Shown here: piece by piece, positions 50,101 through 63,402 of the stretch | How positions within the stretch are numbered: position 1 is the stretch's first letter | Layout of the letters: every line of letters starts with the position of its first letter | Assembly: GCA_964036315.1 (NCBI GenBank) | Contig: CAXIWW010000817.1 | Span: forward strand, 1,647,501 to 1,711,500 | Length of the DNA: 64,000 nt | DNA from: Acanthosepion esculentum | Taxonomy: Eukaryota; Mollusca; Cephalopoda; Sepiida; Sepiidae | Direction: 5' to 3' | The notes under the pieces: generated by a model | What the model saw: the letters and a program-made list of their open reading frames with translations, nothing else | Told to the model about the DNA's origin: nothing | Database searches by the model: none | Program-made: the position numbers and the translations under genes

Positions 50101-53100
50101 GGCCATGCTGCTGGACGTAGTCTAAAATCTTACATTAGACGCTCAAATATGGACCGGAAACCAACAGATCAGAGGCCATGCTGCTGGTCGTAGTTTATCT
50201 TTTTACATTAGACGCTCAAATATCAAAATCATGGCTGCTGGATGTTGTCTATCATCTGACACAAGACGCTCAAATATGGGCCGGAAGCCAACTGGTCAGA
50301 AGTCATGCTGCTGGACGTAATCTAAAATTGTACATTGGACGCTCAAATATGGACCGGAAACCAACAGATCAGAGGCCATGAGGCTTGACGTAGTTTATCT
50401 TTTTACATTAGACGCTCAAATATGCACCAGAAACCAACAGATCAGAAACAGGGCTGCTGGACGTTGTGTATCATATTACACAAGACGCTCAAATATGGAC
50501 CGGAAGCCAACAGGTCAGATGCCATGCTGCTGGACGTAGTCTAAAATCTTACATTAGACGCTCAAATATGCACCAGAAACCAAGATATCAGAAACAGGGC
50601 TGCTGGAAGTAGTGTATCATATTACACAAGACGCACAAATATGGACGGGAAACAAACAGATCAGATGCCATGTTGCTGGACGTAGTTTATCTTTTTACAT
50701 TAGACGCTCAAATATGCACCAGAAACCAACAGATCAGAATCATGGCTGCGGGACGTAGTGTATCATCTTACACAAGACGCTCAAATATGGACCGGAAGCC
50801 AACAAGTCAGAGGCAATGCTGCTGGTCGTAGTCTCAAATATTACATTAGACGCTCAAATATGGACCGGAAACCAACAGATCAGAAGCCATGTTGCTGGAC
50901 GTAGTTTATCTTTTTACATTAGACGCTCAAATATGCACCAGAAACCAACAGATCAGAATCATGGCTGCGGGACGTAGTGTATCATCTTACACAAGACGCT
51001 CAAATATGGACCGGAAGCCAACAAGTCAGAGGCAATGCTGCTGGACGTAGTCTCAAATCTTACATTAGACGCTCAAATATGGACCGGAAACCAACGGATC
51101 AGAAGCCATGCTCCTGGACGCAGTTTATCTTTTTACATCAGACGCTCAAATATGAACCAGAAACCAACAGATCAGAATCATGGCTGCTGGACGTAGTGTA
51201 TCATCTTACACAAGACTCTCAAATATAGACCGGAAGCCAACAGGTCAGAAGCCATGCTTCTGCATGTAGTCTGAAATCTTACATTAGACGCTCAAATATG
51301 GTCCGGAAACCAACAGATCAGAGGCCATGCTGCTGGACGTAGTTTATCTTTTTACATTAGACGCTCAAATATGCACCAGAAACCAACAGATCAGAATCAT
51401 GGCTGCTGGACGTAGTGTAATATCTTACACAAGACGCTCAAATATTGACCGGAAGCATACAGGTCAGAGGCCATGCTGCTGGGCGTAGTCTAAAATCTTA
51501 CATTAGACGCTCAAATATGGAACGGAAACAACAGATCTGAGGCCATGCTGCTGGACGTAGTTTATCTTTTTACATTAGACGCTCAAATATGCACCAGAAA
51601 GAAAGAGATCCGAAACAGGGCTGCTGGACGTAGTGTATCATCTTACACAAGACGCTCAAATATGGACCGGAAACCAACAGATCAGAGGCCATGCTGCTGG
51701 ACGTAGTTTATATTTTTACATTAGAAGCACAAATATGTACCAGAAACCAACACATCAGAATCATGGCTGCTGGACGTAGTGTATCATCTGACACAAGACG
51801 CTCAAATATGGACCGGAAGCCAACAGATCAGAGGCAATGCTGCTGCATGTAGTCTAAAATCTTACAATAGATGCTCAAATATGGACCGGAAACCAACAGA
51901 TCAGAGGCGATGCTGCTGGACGTAGTTTATCTTTTTACATTAGACTCTCAAATATGCACCAGAAACCAAGAGATCAGAAACAGGGCTGCTGGACGTAGTG
52001 TATCATCTTACACAAGACGCTCAAATATGGACCGGAAGCCAACAGGTCAGAGGCCATGCTGCTGGTCGTAGTCTAAAATCTTACATTAGACGCTCAAATA
52101 TGGACGGGAATCCAACAGGTCAGAGGCCATGCTGCTGGGCGTAGTTCATCTTTTTACATTAGAAGCTCAAATATTTACCAGAAACCAACAGATCAGAATC
52201 ATGGCTGCTGGACGTAGTGTATCACCTTACACAAGCTGCTCAAATATGGACCAGAAGCCAACAGGTCAGAGGCCATGCTGCTGGACGTAGTCTAAAATCT
52301 TACATTAGACGCTCAAATATGGACCGGAAACCAACAGATCAGAGGCCATGCTGCTGGTCGTAGTTTATCTTTTTACATTAGACGCTCATATATGCACCAG
52401 AAACCAAGAGATCAGAAACAGGGCTGCTGGACGTAGTATATCATCTTACACAAGAAGGCTCAAATATGGACCGGAAGCCAACAGGTCAGAGGCCATGCTG
52501 CTGGACGTAGTCTAAAACCTTACATTAGACGCTAAAATATGGTCGGGAAACCAACAGGTCAGAGGCCATGCTGCTGGTCGTAGTTTATCTTTTTACATTA
52601 GAAGCTCAAATATGTACCAGAATCCAACAGATCAGAATCATGGCTGCTGGACGTAGTGTATCACCTTACACAAGACGCTCAAATATGGACAGGAAGCCAA
52701 CAGGTCAGAGACTGTGCTGCTGGACGGAGTTTAAAATCTTACATTAGACGCTCAAATATGAACCGGAAACCAACAGATCAGAGGCTGTGCTGCTGGTCGT
52801 AGTTTACCTTTTTACATTAGACACTCAAAATATGGACCGGAAGCCAACAGGTCACAGGCCAAGCTGCTGGACGTAGTCTAAAATCTTACATTAGACGCGC
52901 ATATAAGGACCGGAAACCAACAGATCATAGGCCATATTGCTGGTCGTAGTTTATCTTTTTACATTAGACTCTCAAATATGCACGAGAAACCAACAGATCA
53001 GAATCATGGCTTCTCGGCGTAGTGTATCATTTTACACAAAACGCTCAAATCTGGACCGGAAACCAACAGGTCAGAGGCCATGCTGCTGGAAGTAGTTTAT

Positions 53101-56100
53101 CTTATTACATTAGAAGCTCAAATATATACCAGAAACAATAGATCAGAATCATGGCTGCTGGACGTAGTTTATCACCTTACACAAGACGCTCAAATATGGA
53201 CCGGAATCCAACAGGTCAGAGGATATGCTGCTGGGCGTTGTCTAAAATCTTACATTAGACGCTCAAATGTGGACCGGAAACCAACAGATCAGAGGCCATG
53301 CCGCTGGTCGTAGTATATCTTTTTACATTAGACGCTCAAATATGCACCAGAAACCAACAGATCAGAATCATGGCTGCTGGACCTTTTGTATCATCTTACA
53401 CAAGACGCTCAAATACGGACCGGAAACCAACAGGTCAGAGGCCATGCTGCTGGACATAGTATATCTTTTTACATTAGACGCTCAAATATGCACCAGAAAC
53501 CAACAGATCAGAATCATGGCTGCTGGACGTAGTGTATCATCTTACACAAGACGCTCAAATATGGACCTGAAGCCAAGAGGTCAGATGCCATGCTGCTGGA
53601 CTTATTCTAAAATCTTACATTAGACGCTCAAATATGGACGGGAAACCTACAGATCAGAGACCATGCTGTTGGACGTAGTTTATCTATTTACATTAGACGT
53701 TCAAATATGTACAGAAACAAACAGATCAGAATCATGTCTGCTGGACGTAGTGTATCATCTCACACAAGACGCTCAAATATGGACCGGAAGCCTACAGGTC
53801 AGAGGCCATGCTGCTGTACGTAGTCTAAAATCTTACATTAGACGCTCAAATATGGAACGGAAACCAACAGATCTGAGGCCATGTTGCTGGACGTAGTTTA
53901 TATTTTTACATTAGACGCTCAAATATGCACCAGAAACCAAGAGATCAGAAACAGGGCTGCTGGACAGGGTGTATCATCTTACACAAGACGCTCAAATATG
54001 GATCGGAAGCCAAACGGTGAGAGGCCAAGCTGCTGGACGTAGTCTAAAATCTTACATTAAAAGCACAAATATGGCCGGGAAACAAACAGATCAGATGCCA
54101 TGCTGCAGGACGTAGTTTATCTTTTTACATTAGACGCTCAAATATGTACCAGAAACCAAGTGATCAGAATCATGGCTGCTGGACGTAGTTTATCACCATA
54201 CACAAGACGCTCAAATATGGACCGGAAGCCAACAGGTCAGAGGCCATGCTGCTGGACGTATTCTAAAATCTTACATTAGACGCTCAAACATGGACCGGAA
54301 ACCAACTGATCAGAGGCCATGCTGCTGGTCGTAGTTTATCTTTTTACATTAGACGCTCAAATATGCACCAGAAACCAAGAGATCAGAATCATGGCTGCTG
54401 GACGTAGTGTATCCTCTTACACAAGACGCTCAAATATGGACCGGAAGCCAACAAATCAGAGGCAATGCTGATAGACGTAATCTCAAATATTACATTAGAC
54501 GCTCAAATATGGACCGGAAACCAACAGATCAGAATCATGGCTGCTGGACGTAGTGTATCATATTACACAAGACGCTTAAATATAGAACGGAAGCCAACTG
54601 GTGAGAGGCCATGCTGCTGGACGTAGTCTAAAATCTTACATTAAAAGCAAAAATATGGCCGGGAAACCAACAGATCTGAGGCCATGCTGCTGGTCGTAGT
54701 TTATCTTTTTACATTAGACGCTCAAATATGCACCAGAAACCAAGAGATCAGAAACAGGGCTGCTGGACGTAGTGGATCATCTTACACAAGACGCTCAAAT
54801 ATGGACCGGAAGCCAACAGGTGGGAGGCCATGCTGCTGGACGTAGTCTAAAATCTTACATTAGACGTTCAAATATGGAGGGGAATCCAACAGGTCAGAGA
54901 CCATGCTGCTGGTCGTAGTTAATCTATTTACATTAGACGCTCAAATATGCACTAGAAACAAAGAGATCAGAATCATGGCTGCTGGACGTAGTGTATCATC
55001 TTACACAAGACGCTCAAATATGAACCGGAAGCCAACAGGTCAGAGGCCATGCTGCTGGACGTAGTCTAAAATCTTACATTAGACGATCAAATATGTACCG
55101 GAAACCAACAGATCTGAAGCCATGCTGCTGGGCGTAGTTTGTCTCTTTACATTAGAAGCTAAAATATGCACCAGAAACTAACAGATCAGAATCATGGCTG
55201 CTGGACGTAGTGTATCACCTTTCACAAGACGCTCAAATATGGACGGGAAGCCTACAGGTCAGAGACTATGCTGCTGGACGGTGTCTAAAATCTTACATTA
55301 GACGCTCAAATATGGACCGGAAACCAACAGATCAGAAGCTTTGCTGCTAGTCATAGTTTATCTTTTTACATTAGACGCTCAAATATGAACCAGAAACCAA
55401 GAGATCAAAATCCTGGCTGCTAGACGTAGTGTATCATCTTACACAAGACGCGCAAATATGGACCGGAAGCCAACAGGTCAGAGGCCATGCTGCTGGAAGT
55501 AGTCTAAAATCTTACATTAGACGCTCAAATATGGACCGGAAACCAACAGATCAGAGGCCATGCTGCTGGGCGTAGTTTATCTTTTTACATTAGACGCTCA
55601 AAATATGGACCGGAAGCCTACAGGTCAGAGGGCATGCTGCTTGATGTAGTCTAAAATCTTACATTAGACGCTCAAATATGGAACGGAAACCAACAGTTCT
55701 GACGCCATGCTGCTGGACGTTGTTTATCTTTTTACATTAGACGCTCAAATATGCACCAGAAACCAACAGATCAGAATCATGGCTGCTGGACGTAGTGCAT
55801 CATCTTACAGAAGACGCTCTAATATGGACCGGAAGCCTACAGGTCAGAGGGCATGCTGCTGGATATATGCTAAAATCTTACATTAGACGCTCAAATGTGG
55901 AACGGAAACCAACAATTCTGAGCCCATGCTGCAGGGTGTAGTTTATCTTTTTATATTAGACGCTCAAATATGCACCAGAAACCAAGTGATCAGAAACAGG
56001 GCTGCTGGACGTAGTGTATCATTTTACACAAAACGCTCAAATATGGACCGGAAGCCAACCGGTCAGAGGCCATGTGGCTGGACGTAGTCTAAAATCTTAC

Positions 56101-58229
56101 ATTAGACGCTCAAATATGGAAGGGAAACCAACAGGTCAGAGGCCATGCTGCTGGTCGTAGTTTATCTTTTTACATTAGAAGCTCAAATATGTACCAGAAA
56201 CCAACAGATCAGAATCATGGCTGCTGGACGTAGGGTATCACCTTACAGAAGACGCTCAAATATGGACCGGAATCCAACAGGTCAGAGACTATGCTTCTGG
56301 ACGTACTCTAAAATCTTACATTTAGACTCTCAAATATGGATCGGAAACCAACAGATCAGAGGCTATGCTGCTGGTCGTAGATTATCTTTTTATATTAGAC
56401 GCTCAAAATATGGACCGGAAACCAAGAGATCAGAATCATGGCTGCTGGACGTGGTGTATCATCTTACACAAGACGATCAAATATGGACCGGAAGCCAACA
56501 GGTCAGAGGCAATGCTGCTGGACGTGGTCTAAAATCTTACATTAGACGCTCAAATATGGACCGGAAACCTACAGATCAGAGGCCATGCTGCTGGACGTAG
56601 TTTATCTTTTTACATTATACGCTCAAAATATGCACCAGAAACCAACAGATAAGAATCATTGCTGCTGGACCTAGTGTATCATCTTACAAAAGACGCTCAA
56701 ATATGGACCGGAAGCCAACAGGTCAGAGGCCATGCTGCTGGACGTAGTCTAAAATCTTACATAAGATTTCAAATATGGACGGAAACAAACAGATCAGAAG
56801 CTATGCTGCTGGGCGTAGTTTATCTTTTTACATTAGACGCTCAAATATGCACCAGAAAACAACAGATAAGAATCATGGCTGCTGGACGTAGTGAATCATC
56901 TTACACAAGACGCTCAAATATGGACCGGAAGCCAATAGGTCAGAGGCCATGCTGCTGGGCGTAGTCTAAAATCTTGAATTAGACAATCAAATATGGACCG
57001 TAAATCTACAGATCAGAGGCCATGCTGCTGGACGTAGTTTATCTTTTTACATTAGACGCTCAAAATATGCACCAGAAACCAACAGATCAGAATCATTGCT
57101 GCTGGACCTAGTGTATCATCTTACACAAGACGCCCAAATATGGACCGGAAGCCAACAGGTCAGAGGCCATGCTGCTGGTCGTAGTCTAAAATCTTACATT
57201 AGACGCTCAAATATGGACCGGAAACCAACAGATCAGAGGCTGTGCTGCGGGTCGTAGTTTATCTTTTTAAATTAGACGCTCAAATATGGACCGGAAACCA
57301 AGAGATCAGAATCATCGCTGCTGGACGTAGTGCATCATCTTACACAAGACGCTCAAATATGGACCGGAAGTCAACAGGTCAGAGGCCATGCTGCTGGGCG
57401 TAGTCTAAAATCTTACATTAGATGCTCAAATATGGAACGGAAACCAAGAGTTCTGAGGCCATGCTGCTGGACATAGTTTATCTTTTTACATTAGACGCTC
57501 AAATATGCACCAGAAACCAACAGATCAGAATCATGGCTGTTGGACGTAGTGTATCATCTTACAGAAGACGCTCTAATATGGACCGGAAGCCTACAGGTCA
57601 GAGGGCATGCTGCTGGATGTATGCTAAAATCTTACATTAGACGCTTAAATGTGGAACGGAAACCAACAGATCAGAGGCTGTGCTGCTGGTCGTAGTTTAT
57701 CTTTTTATATTAGACGCTCAAAATATGGACCGGAAACCAAGAGATCAGAATCATGGCTGCTGGACGTTGTGTATCATCTTACACAAGACGCGCAAATATG
57801 GACCGGAAGCCAACAGGTCAGAGGCAATGCTGCTGGACGTAGTCTAAAATCTTACATTAGACGCTCAAATATGGACTTGAAACCTACAGATCAGAGGCCA
57901 CGCTGCTGGACGTAGTTTATCTTTTTACATTAGACGCTCAAAATATGCACCAGAAACAAACAGATAAGAATCATTGCTGCTGGACCTAGTGTATCATCTT
58001 ACACAAGACGCTCAAATATGGCCCGGAAACCAACAGATCAGAGGCCATGCTGCTGGACGTAGTTTATCTTTTTATATTAGACGCTCAAATATGCACCAGA
58101 AACCAAGTGATCAGAAACAGGGCTCCTGGACGTAGTGTATCATCTTGCACAAGACGCTCAAATATGGACCGGAAGCCAAGAGGTCCATGCTGCTTGACGG
58201 AATCTAAAAAGACGGTCAAATGTGGACCG
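47125..58229 (+). repeat. Satellite family D, 73-bp/219-bp array (largest block, 11.1 kb)
   Basis: There are about 50 trimers in forward orientation, with the same three monomer types as 17730-21810. Local events are visible. A young single-trimer duplication is marked by CCATGTTGCTGGACG at 50668 and 50887 together with GCGGGACGTAG and CAAGTCAGAGGCAATG. Near the end, longer higher-order repeats appear: AGACGCTCAAAATATGGACC with an unusual extra A recurs at 56401 and 57716, 1,315 bp (six trimers) apart, and the following trimers also match. Some trimers are missing monomers (for example around 48030 and 52815). The block ends in a degenerate monomer GACGGTCAAATGTGGACCG that abuts C. No genes are present. 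Confidence 0.94.
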
Positions 58230-59349
58230 TTTAGGGCCGCATGACAATTTCCGCAAATGAGCTAACACAAGTCCCCAAACCGTTGAATTTCGCCACGACT
58301 CTATTCAAGGTGTCGAAAAAACTTTTGTAATTATGGATAAGGTAAGAAATTCCCGACAATTGGACACCAATATTTTGTGGATTCGATAAAACGGAAAAAT
58401 TAGAAATGCAGTCTTATTGTGCACACTGGAATTCGGACGCTGTAAATTGTCAGACGACATACCGCGCACATGGTGAAAGCTGTACTTTTTACTATCTGAG
58501 CAAATGAAAATTCCCTGTAAACATAGACAAATCAAATAATTGCACACAATTTGATACCGATTTTGAAAATAATTCTTTTACTGGAATAAAGTCATAAACA
58601 CTTGAAATATGACTGATTACCCAGTTTAGGGCCGCATGACAATTTCCGCAAATGAGCTAACACAAGTCCCCATACCGTTGAATTTCGACTCGACTCTATT
58701 CACCGTGGCGAAAAAACTTTTGTAATTATGGATAAGGCAAGAAATTCCCGACAATTTTAGAGCAATATTTTGTGGATTCTATCAAAAGGAAAAATTAGAA
58801 ATGCAGTCTTATTGTGCAGACTGGAATTCGGACGCTGTAAATTGTCAGACGTCATACCGCGCGCATGGTGAAAGCTCTACTTTTTACTATCTGCGCAAAT
58901 GAAAAGTCGCTGTAAACATAGACAAATCAAATAATTTCACACAATTTGATACCCATTTTGAAAATATTTCTTTTTCTGGAAAAAAGTTATAAACAAGTCA
59001 AATATCACTGATTTCCCAGTTTAGGGCCGCATGACAATTTCCGTAAATGAGCTAACACAAGTCCCCATACCGTTGAATTTCGACTCGACTCTAATCAAAG
59101 TGTCGAAAAAAGTTTTGTAATTATGGATAAGGTGAAAAATTCCGGACAATTGGACAGCAATATTTTGTGGATTTTATAAAAAGGAAAAATTAGACTTGCA
59201 TTCTTATTGTGCACACTGGAATTCGGACGCTGTAAATTGTCAGAGGACATACCGCGCACATGGTGAAAGCTGTACTTTTTACTATCTTAGCAAATGAAAA
59301 ATCCCTGTATACATAGACAAGTCAAAAAAAACTTTTGTAATTATGGATA
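58230..59349 (+). repeat. Satellite family C, ~394-bp units (fourth block)
   Basis: The block begins in mid-unit at TTTAGGGCCGC and has unit starts at 58312, 58707 and 59102, with a period of 395 bp. The third unit stops at about 59326 (ACATAGACAAGTCAAA). It is fused to the first 20 or so bases of another unit (AACTTTTGTAATTATGGATA, to 59349), and family B begins at CATGCAGAGG. The join therefore sits beside an internal deletion of about 370 bp. Confidence 0.92.
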
Positions 59350-60974
59350 CATGCAGAGGACCCCCACACAGGTGACAGTCCCAGATATCCCACGCAAACG
59401 GCCCCGCACCCAGGAGACAGCCCCAGAAAGTGCCACGCAGAAGACCCCCAGTCCCAGGAAGTCCAATACAGATGACCCCCACCAGGAGATAGTCCCAGAA
59501 AGTCCCACGCAGACGACCCCCCACCCAGGAGACAGTCCCAGAAATTCCCACGCAGACGACCCCCACCAAGGAGACAATCCCAGAAAGGCCCACGCAGACG
59601 ACCCCCAGTCCCAGAAAGTCCCACGAAGACGACGCTCAGTCCCAGAAAGTCCAACGCAGACGAGTCACAGTCCAAGAAAATCCTACGCAGACGACCCCCC
59701 ACCAAGGAAACAGTCCAAGAAAAACCCAAACAGACGAGCCCCACCCAGGAGACAGTCCCAGAAAGTCACACGCAGACGACCCACTGTCCCAGAAAGTCCC
59801 ACGCAGACGACCCCCCACCCAGGAGACAGTCCCAGATAGTCCCATGCAGACGACCCACACCCAGGAGACAGTCCCAGAAAGTCCCACGTTGACAACCCAC
59901 AGTCCCAGAAAGTCCCACGAAGACGACCCCCCACCCAGGAGACAGTCCCAGAAAGTCCCACGCAGACGACCCCCCACCCAGGAGACAATCCCAGAAAGTC
60001 CCACGCAGACAACACCAAGTCCCAGAAAGTCCCACGCAGACGGCCAACACCCAGGAGACAGTCACAGAAAGTCCCACGCAGACGACACCCCACCCAGGAG
60101 ACAGTCCCATAAAGTCCGTGCAGACGACCCCCAGTCCCAGAAAGTCCCACGCAGACGACCCCTCACCCAGGAGACAGTCCCAGAAAGTCCCACGCAGACG
60201 ACCCACCAGACAGGAGACAGTCCCAGAAAGTCCACTCAGACGAACCCCAGTACAAAAAAGTCCCACGCAGATGAACCCCAGATCAAGAAGGTCCCACGTA
60301 GACGACCCCCCAACCTGAAGACAGTCCCAGAAAGTCCCAAACAGACGACACCCCACCCAGGAGACAGTCCCAGAAAGTCCCACGCAGACGACCCCCCATC
60401 CAGGAGACAGTCCCAGAAGGTCCCACGGAGACAACCCCCTGTCCCAGAAAGTCCCATACAGACGACACCCCACCCAGGAGACAGTCCCAGAAAGTCCCAC
60501 GCAGACGACCCCAGTCCCAGAAAATCCCACGCAGACGAACCCCAGTCCCAGGAGACAGTCCCAGAAAGTCCCACGCAGACGAGCCCCCACCCAGGAGACA
60601 GTCCCAGAAAGTCCCACGCAGACGACCCCCAGTCCAAGAAAGTCCCACGCAGACGATCCCAGACAGGAGAGTGTCCCAGGAAGTCCCACGCAGACGACCA
60701 CCAGTCACATAAAATCCCACGCAGACGAACACCCACCCAGGAGACAGTCCAAGAATGTCCCACGCAGACGACACCCCACCCAGGAGACAGTCCCAGAAAG
60801 TCCCATGCAGAAGACCCCCCAACCAGGAGACAGTCCCAGAAAGTCCCACGCGGACGACACACAGTACCAGAAAGTCCCACGCAGACGAACCCCCACCCAG
60901 GAGACAATCCCAGAAAGGCCCACGCAGACGACCCCCAGTCCCAGAAAGTCCCACGAAGACGACGCTCAGTCCCA
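59350..60974 (-). repeat. Satellite family B, 43-bp/31-bp units (short third block)
   Basis: About 1.6 kb of B in reverse orientation. A stretch of about 75 bp with rare markers (GACAATCCCAGAAAGGCCC, CGAAGACGACGCTCAGTCCC) occurs at 59572-59646 and again at 60902-60974, next to each end. The last B unit is cut after CTCAGTCCCATGCAG and passes into reverse D. GCAG fits both families. Confidence 0.92.
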
Positions 60975-63402
60975 TGCAGCATGGCCTCTGAACTCTTGGT
61001 TTCCCGTCCGTATTTGAGCGTCTTGTGTATATGATACACAACGTCCAGCAGCCCTGTTTCTGATCTCTTGGTTTCTGGTGCATATATGAGCGTCTAATGT
61101 AAAAAGATAATCTACGTCCAGCAGCATGGCCTCTGATCTGTTGGTTTGCGGTTCATATTTGAGCGTCTAATGTAAGATTTTAGACTACGCACAGCAGCAT
61201 GGCCTCTGACCTGTTGGCTTCCGGTCCATATTTGAGCGTCTTGTGTAAGATGATACACTACGTCCAGCAGACCTGTTTCTGATCTTTTGTTTTCTGGTGC
61301 ATATTTGAGCGTCTAATGTAAAAACATAAACTACGTCCAGCAGCTTGGCCTCTGATCTGTTGGTTTCCGGTTCATATTTGAGCGTCTAATGTAAGATTTT
61401 AGACTACGTCCAGCAGCATGGCCTCTGACCTTTTGGCTTCCGGTCCATATTTGAGCATCTAGTGTAAGATGATACACTATGTGCAGCAGCCCTGCTTCTG
61501 ATCTCTTGGTTTCTGGTGCATATTTGAGCGTCTAATGTAAAAAGATATACTACGTGCAGCAGCATAGCCTCTGACCTGTTGGCTTCCGGTCCATATTTGA
61601 GAGTCTTTTGTAAGATGATACACTACGTCCAGCAGCCCTGTTTCTGATCTCTTGGTTTCTTGTGCATATTTGAGCGTCTAATGTAAAAAGATATACTACG
61701 TCCAGCAGCATGGCCTCTGATCTGTTGGTTTCCGGTCCATGTTTGAGCGTCTAATATAAGATTTTAGACTACGTCCAGCAGCATGGCCTCTGACCTGTAT
61801 GTTTCCGGTCGATATTTTAGCGTCTTGTGTAATATGATACACTACGTCCAGCAGCCATGATTCTGATCTGTTGGTTTCTGATGCATATTTGAGCGTCTAA
61901 TGTAAAAAGATAAACTATGTCCAGCAGCATTGCCTCTGATCTGTTGGATTCCGGTGCATATTTGAGCGTCTTGTGTAAGATGATACACTACGTCCAACAG
62001 CCGAGTTTCTGATCTGTTGGTTTCTGTTGCATACTTGAGCGTCTAATGTAAAAAGATAAACTACGTCCAGCAGCATGGCCTCTGATCTGTTGGTTTCCGG
62101 TCCATATTTGAGCGTCTAATGAAAGATTTTAGACTACGTCCAGCAGCATGGCCTCTGACCTGTTGGCTTCCGGACCATATCTGACCGTCTTGTATAAGAT
62201 GATACACTACGTCTAGCAGCCATGATTCTGATCTGTTGGTTTCTGGTGCATATTTGAGCGTCTAAAATAAAAAGATAAACTATGTCCAGCAGCATGGCCT
62301 CTGACCTGTTGGTTTTCGATCCATATTTGAGCGGCTAATGTAAGATTTTAGACTACGTCCAGCAGCATGTCCTCTGACCTGTTGGCTTCCGGTCCATATT
62401 TGAGCGTCTTGTGTAAGATGATACACTACGTCCAGCAGCCATGATTCTGATCTCTTGCTTTCTGTTGCATATTTGAGCGTCTAATGTAAAAAGATAAACT
62501 ATGTCCAGCAGCATGGCCTCTGACCTGTTGGCTTCCGGTCCATATTTGAGCGTCTTGTGTAAGATGATACACTACGTCCAACAGCCCTGTTTCTGATCTG
62601 TTGGTTTCTGTTGCATACTTGAGCGTCTAATGTAAAAAGATAAACTACGTCCAGCAGCATGGCCTCTGATCTGTTGGTTTCCGGTCAACATTTAAGCGTC
62701 TAATGTAAGATGTTAGACTACGTACAGCAGCCTGGCCACTGACATGTTGGCTTCCGGTCCATATTTGAGTATCTTGTTTAAGATGATACACTACGTCCAG
62801 CAGCCCTGTTTCTGATATCTTGGTTTCTGGTGCATATTTGAGCGTCTAATGTAAAAAGATAAACTACGTCCAGCAGCATGGCCTCTGATCTGTTGGTTTC
62901 CGGTCCATATTTGAGCGTCTAATGTAATATTTTTGACTACGACCAGCAGCATGGCCTCTGACCAGTTGGCTTTCGTTCGATATTTGAGCGTTTGTGTAAA
63001 ATGATACACTACGTCCAGCAGCCATGATTCTGGTCTCTTGGTTTCTCGTGCATATTTGAGCGTCTAATGTAAAAAGATAAACTACGACCAGCAGCATGGC
63101 CTTTGTTCTTTTGGTTTCAGGTCCATATTTGAGCCTCCAATGTAAGATCTTAGACTACGTCCAGCAGCATGGCCTCTGACCTGTTAGCTTCCGGTCCATA
63201 TTTGAGCGTCTTGTGTAAGATGATACACTACGTCCAGCAGCCATGATTCTGATCTGTTGGTTTCTGGTGCATATTTGAGCGTCTAATGTAAAAAGATAAA
63301 CTACGTCCAGCAGCATGACCTCTTATCTTTTGGTTTCCCGTCCATATTTGAGCGTCTAATGTAAGATGTTAGACTACCTCCAGCAGCATGGCCTCTGATC
63401 TG
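60975..63402 (-). repeat. Satellite family D, 219-bp trimer array (fourth block)
   Basis: About 11 trimers lie here in reverse orientation. The part next to the C junction shares private variants with the left and right arms: the degenerate monomer at 62953-63009 and the GATGTTAGACTACCTCC junction monomer at about 63366. It is therefore an inverted copy of the region around 17730-18560 with one trimer fewer. There is no coding content. Confidence 0.93.

Noticed and set aside
60283..61083. A chimeric reading frame crossing from family D into family B, as a possible fusion gene
   Set aside because: It is a chance frame across a satellite junction, with no supporting features on either side.
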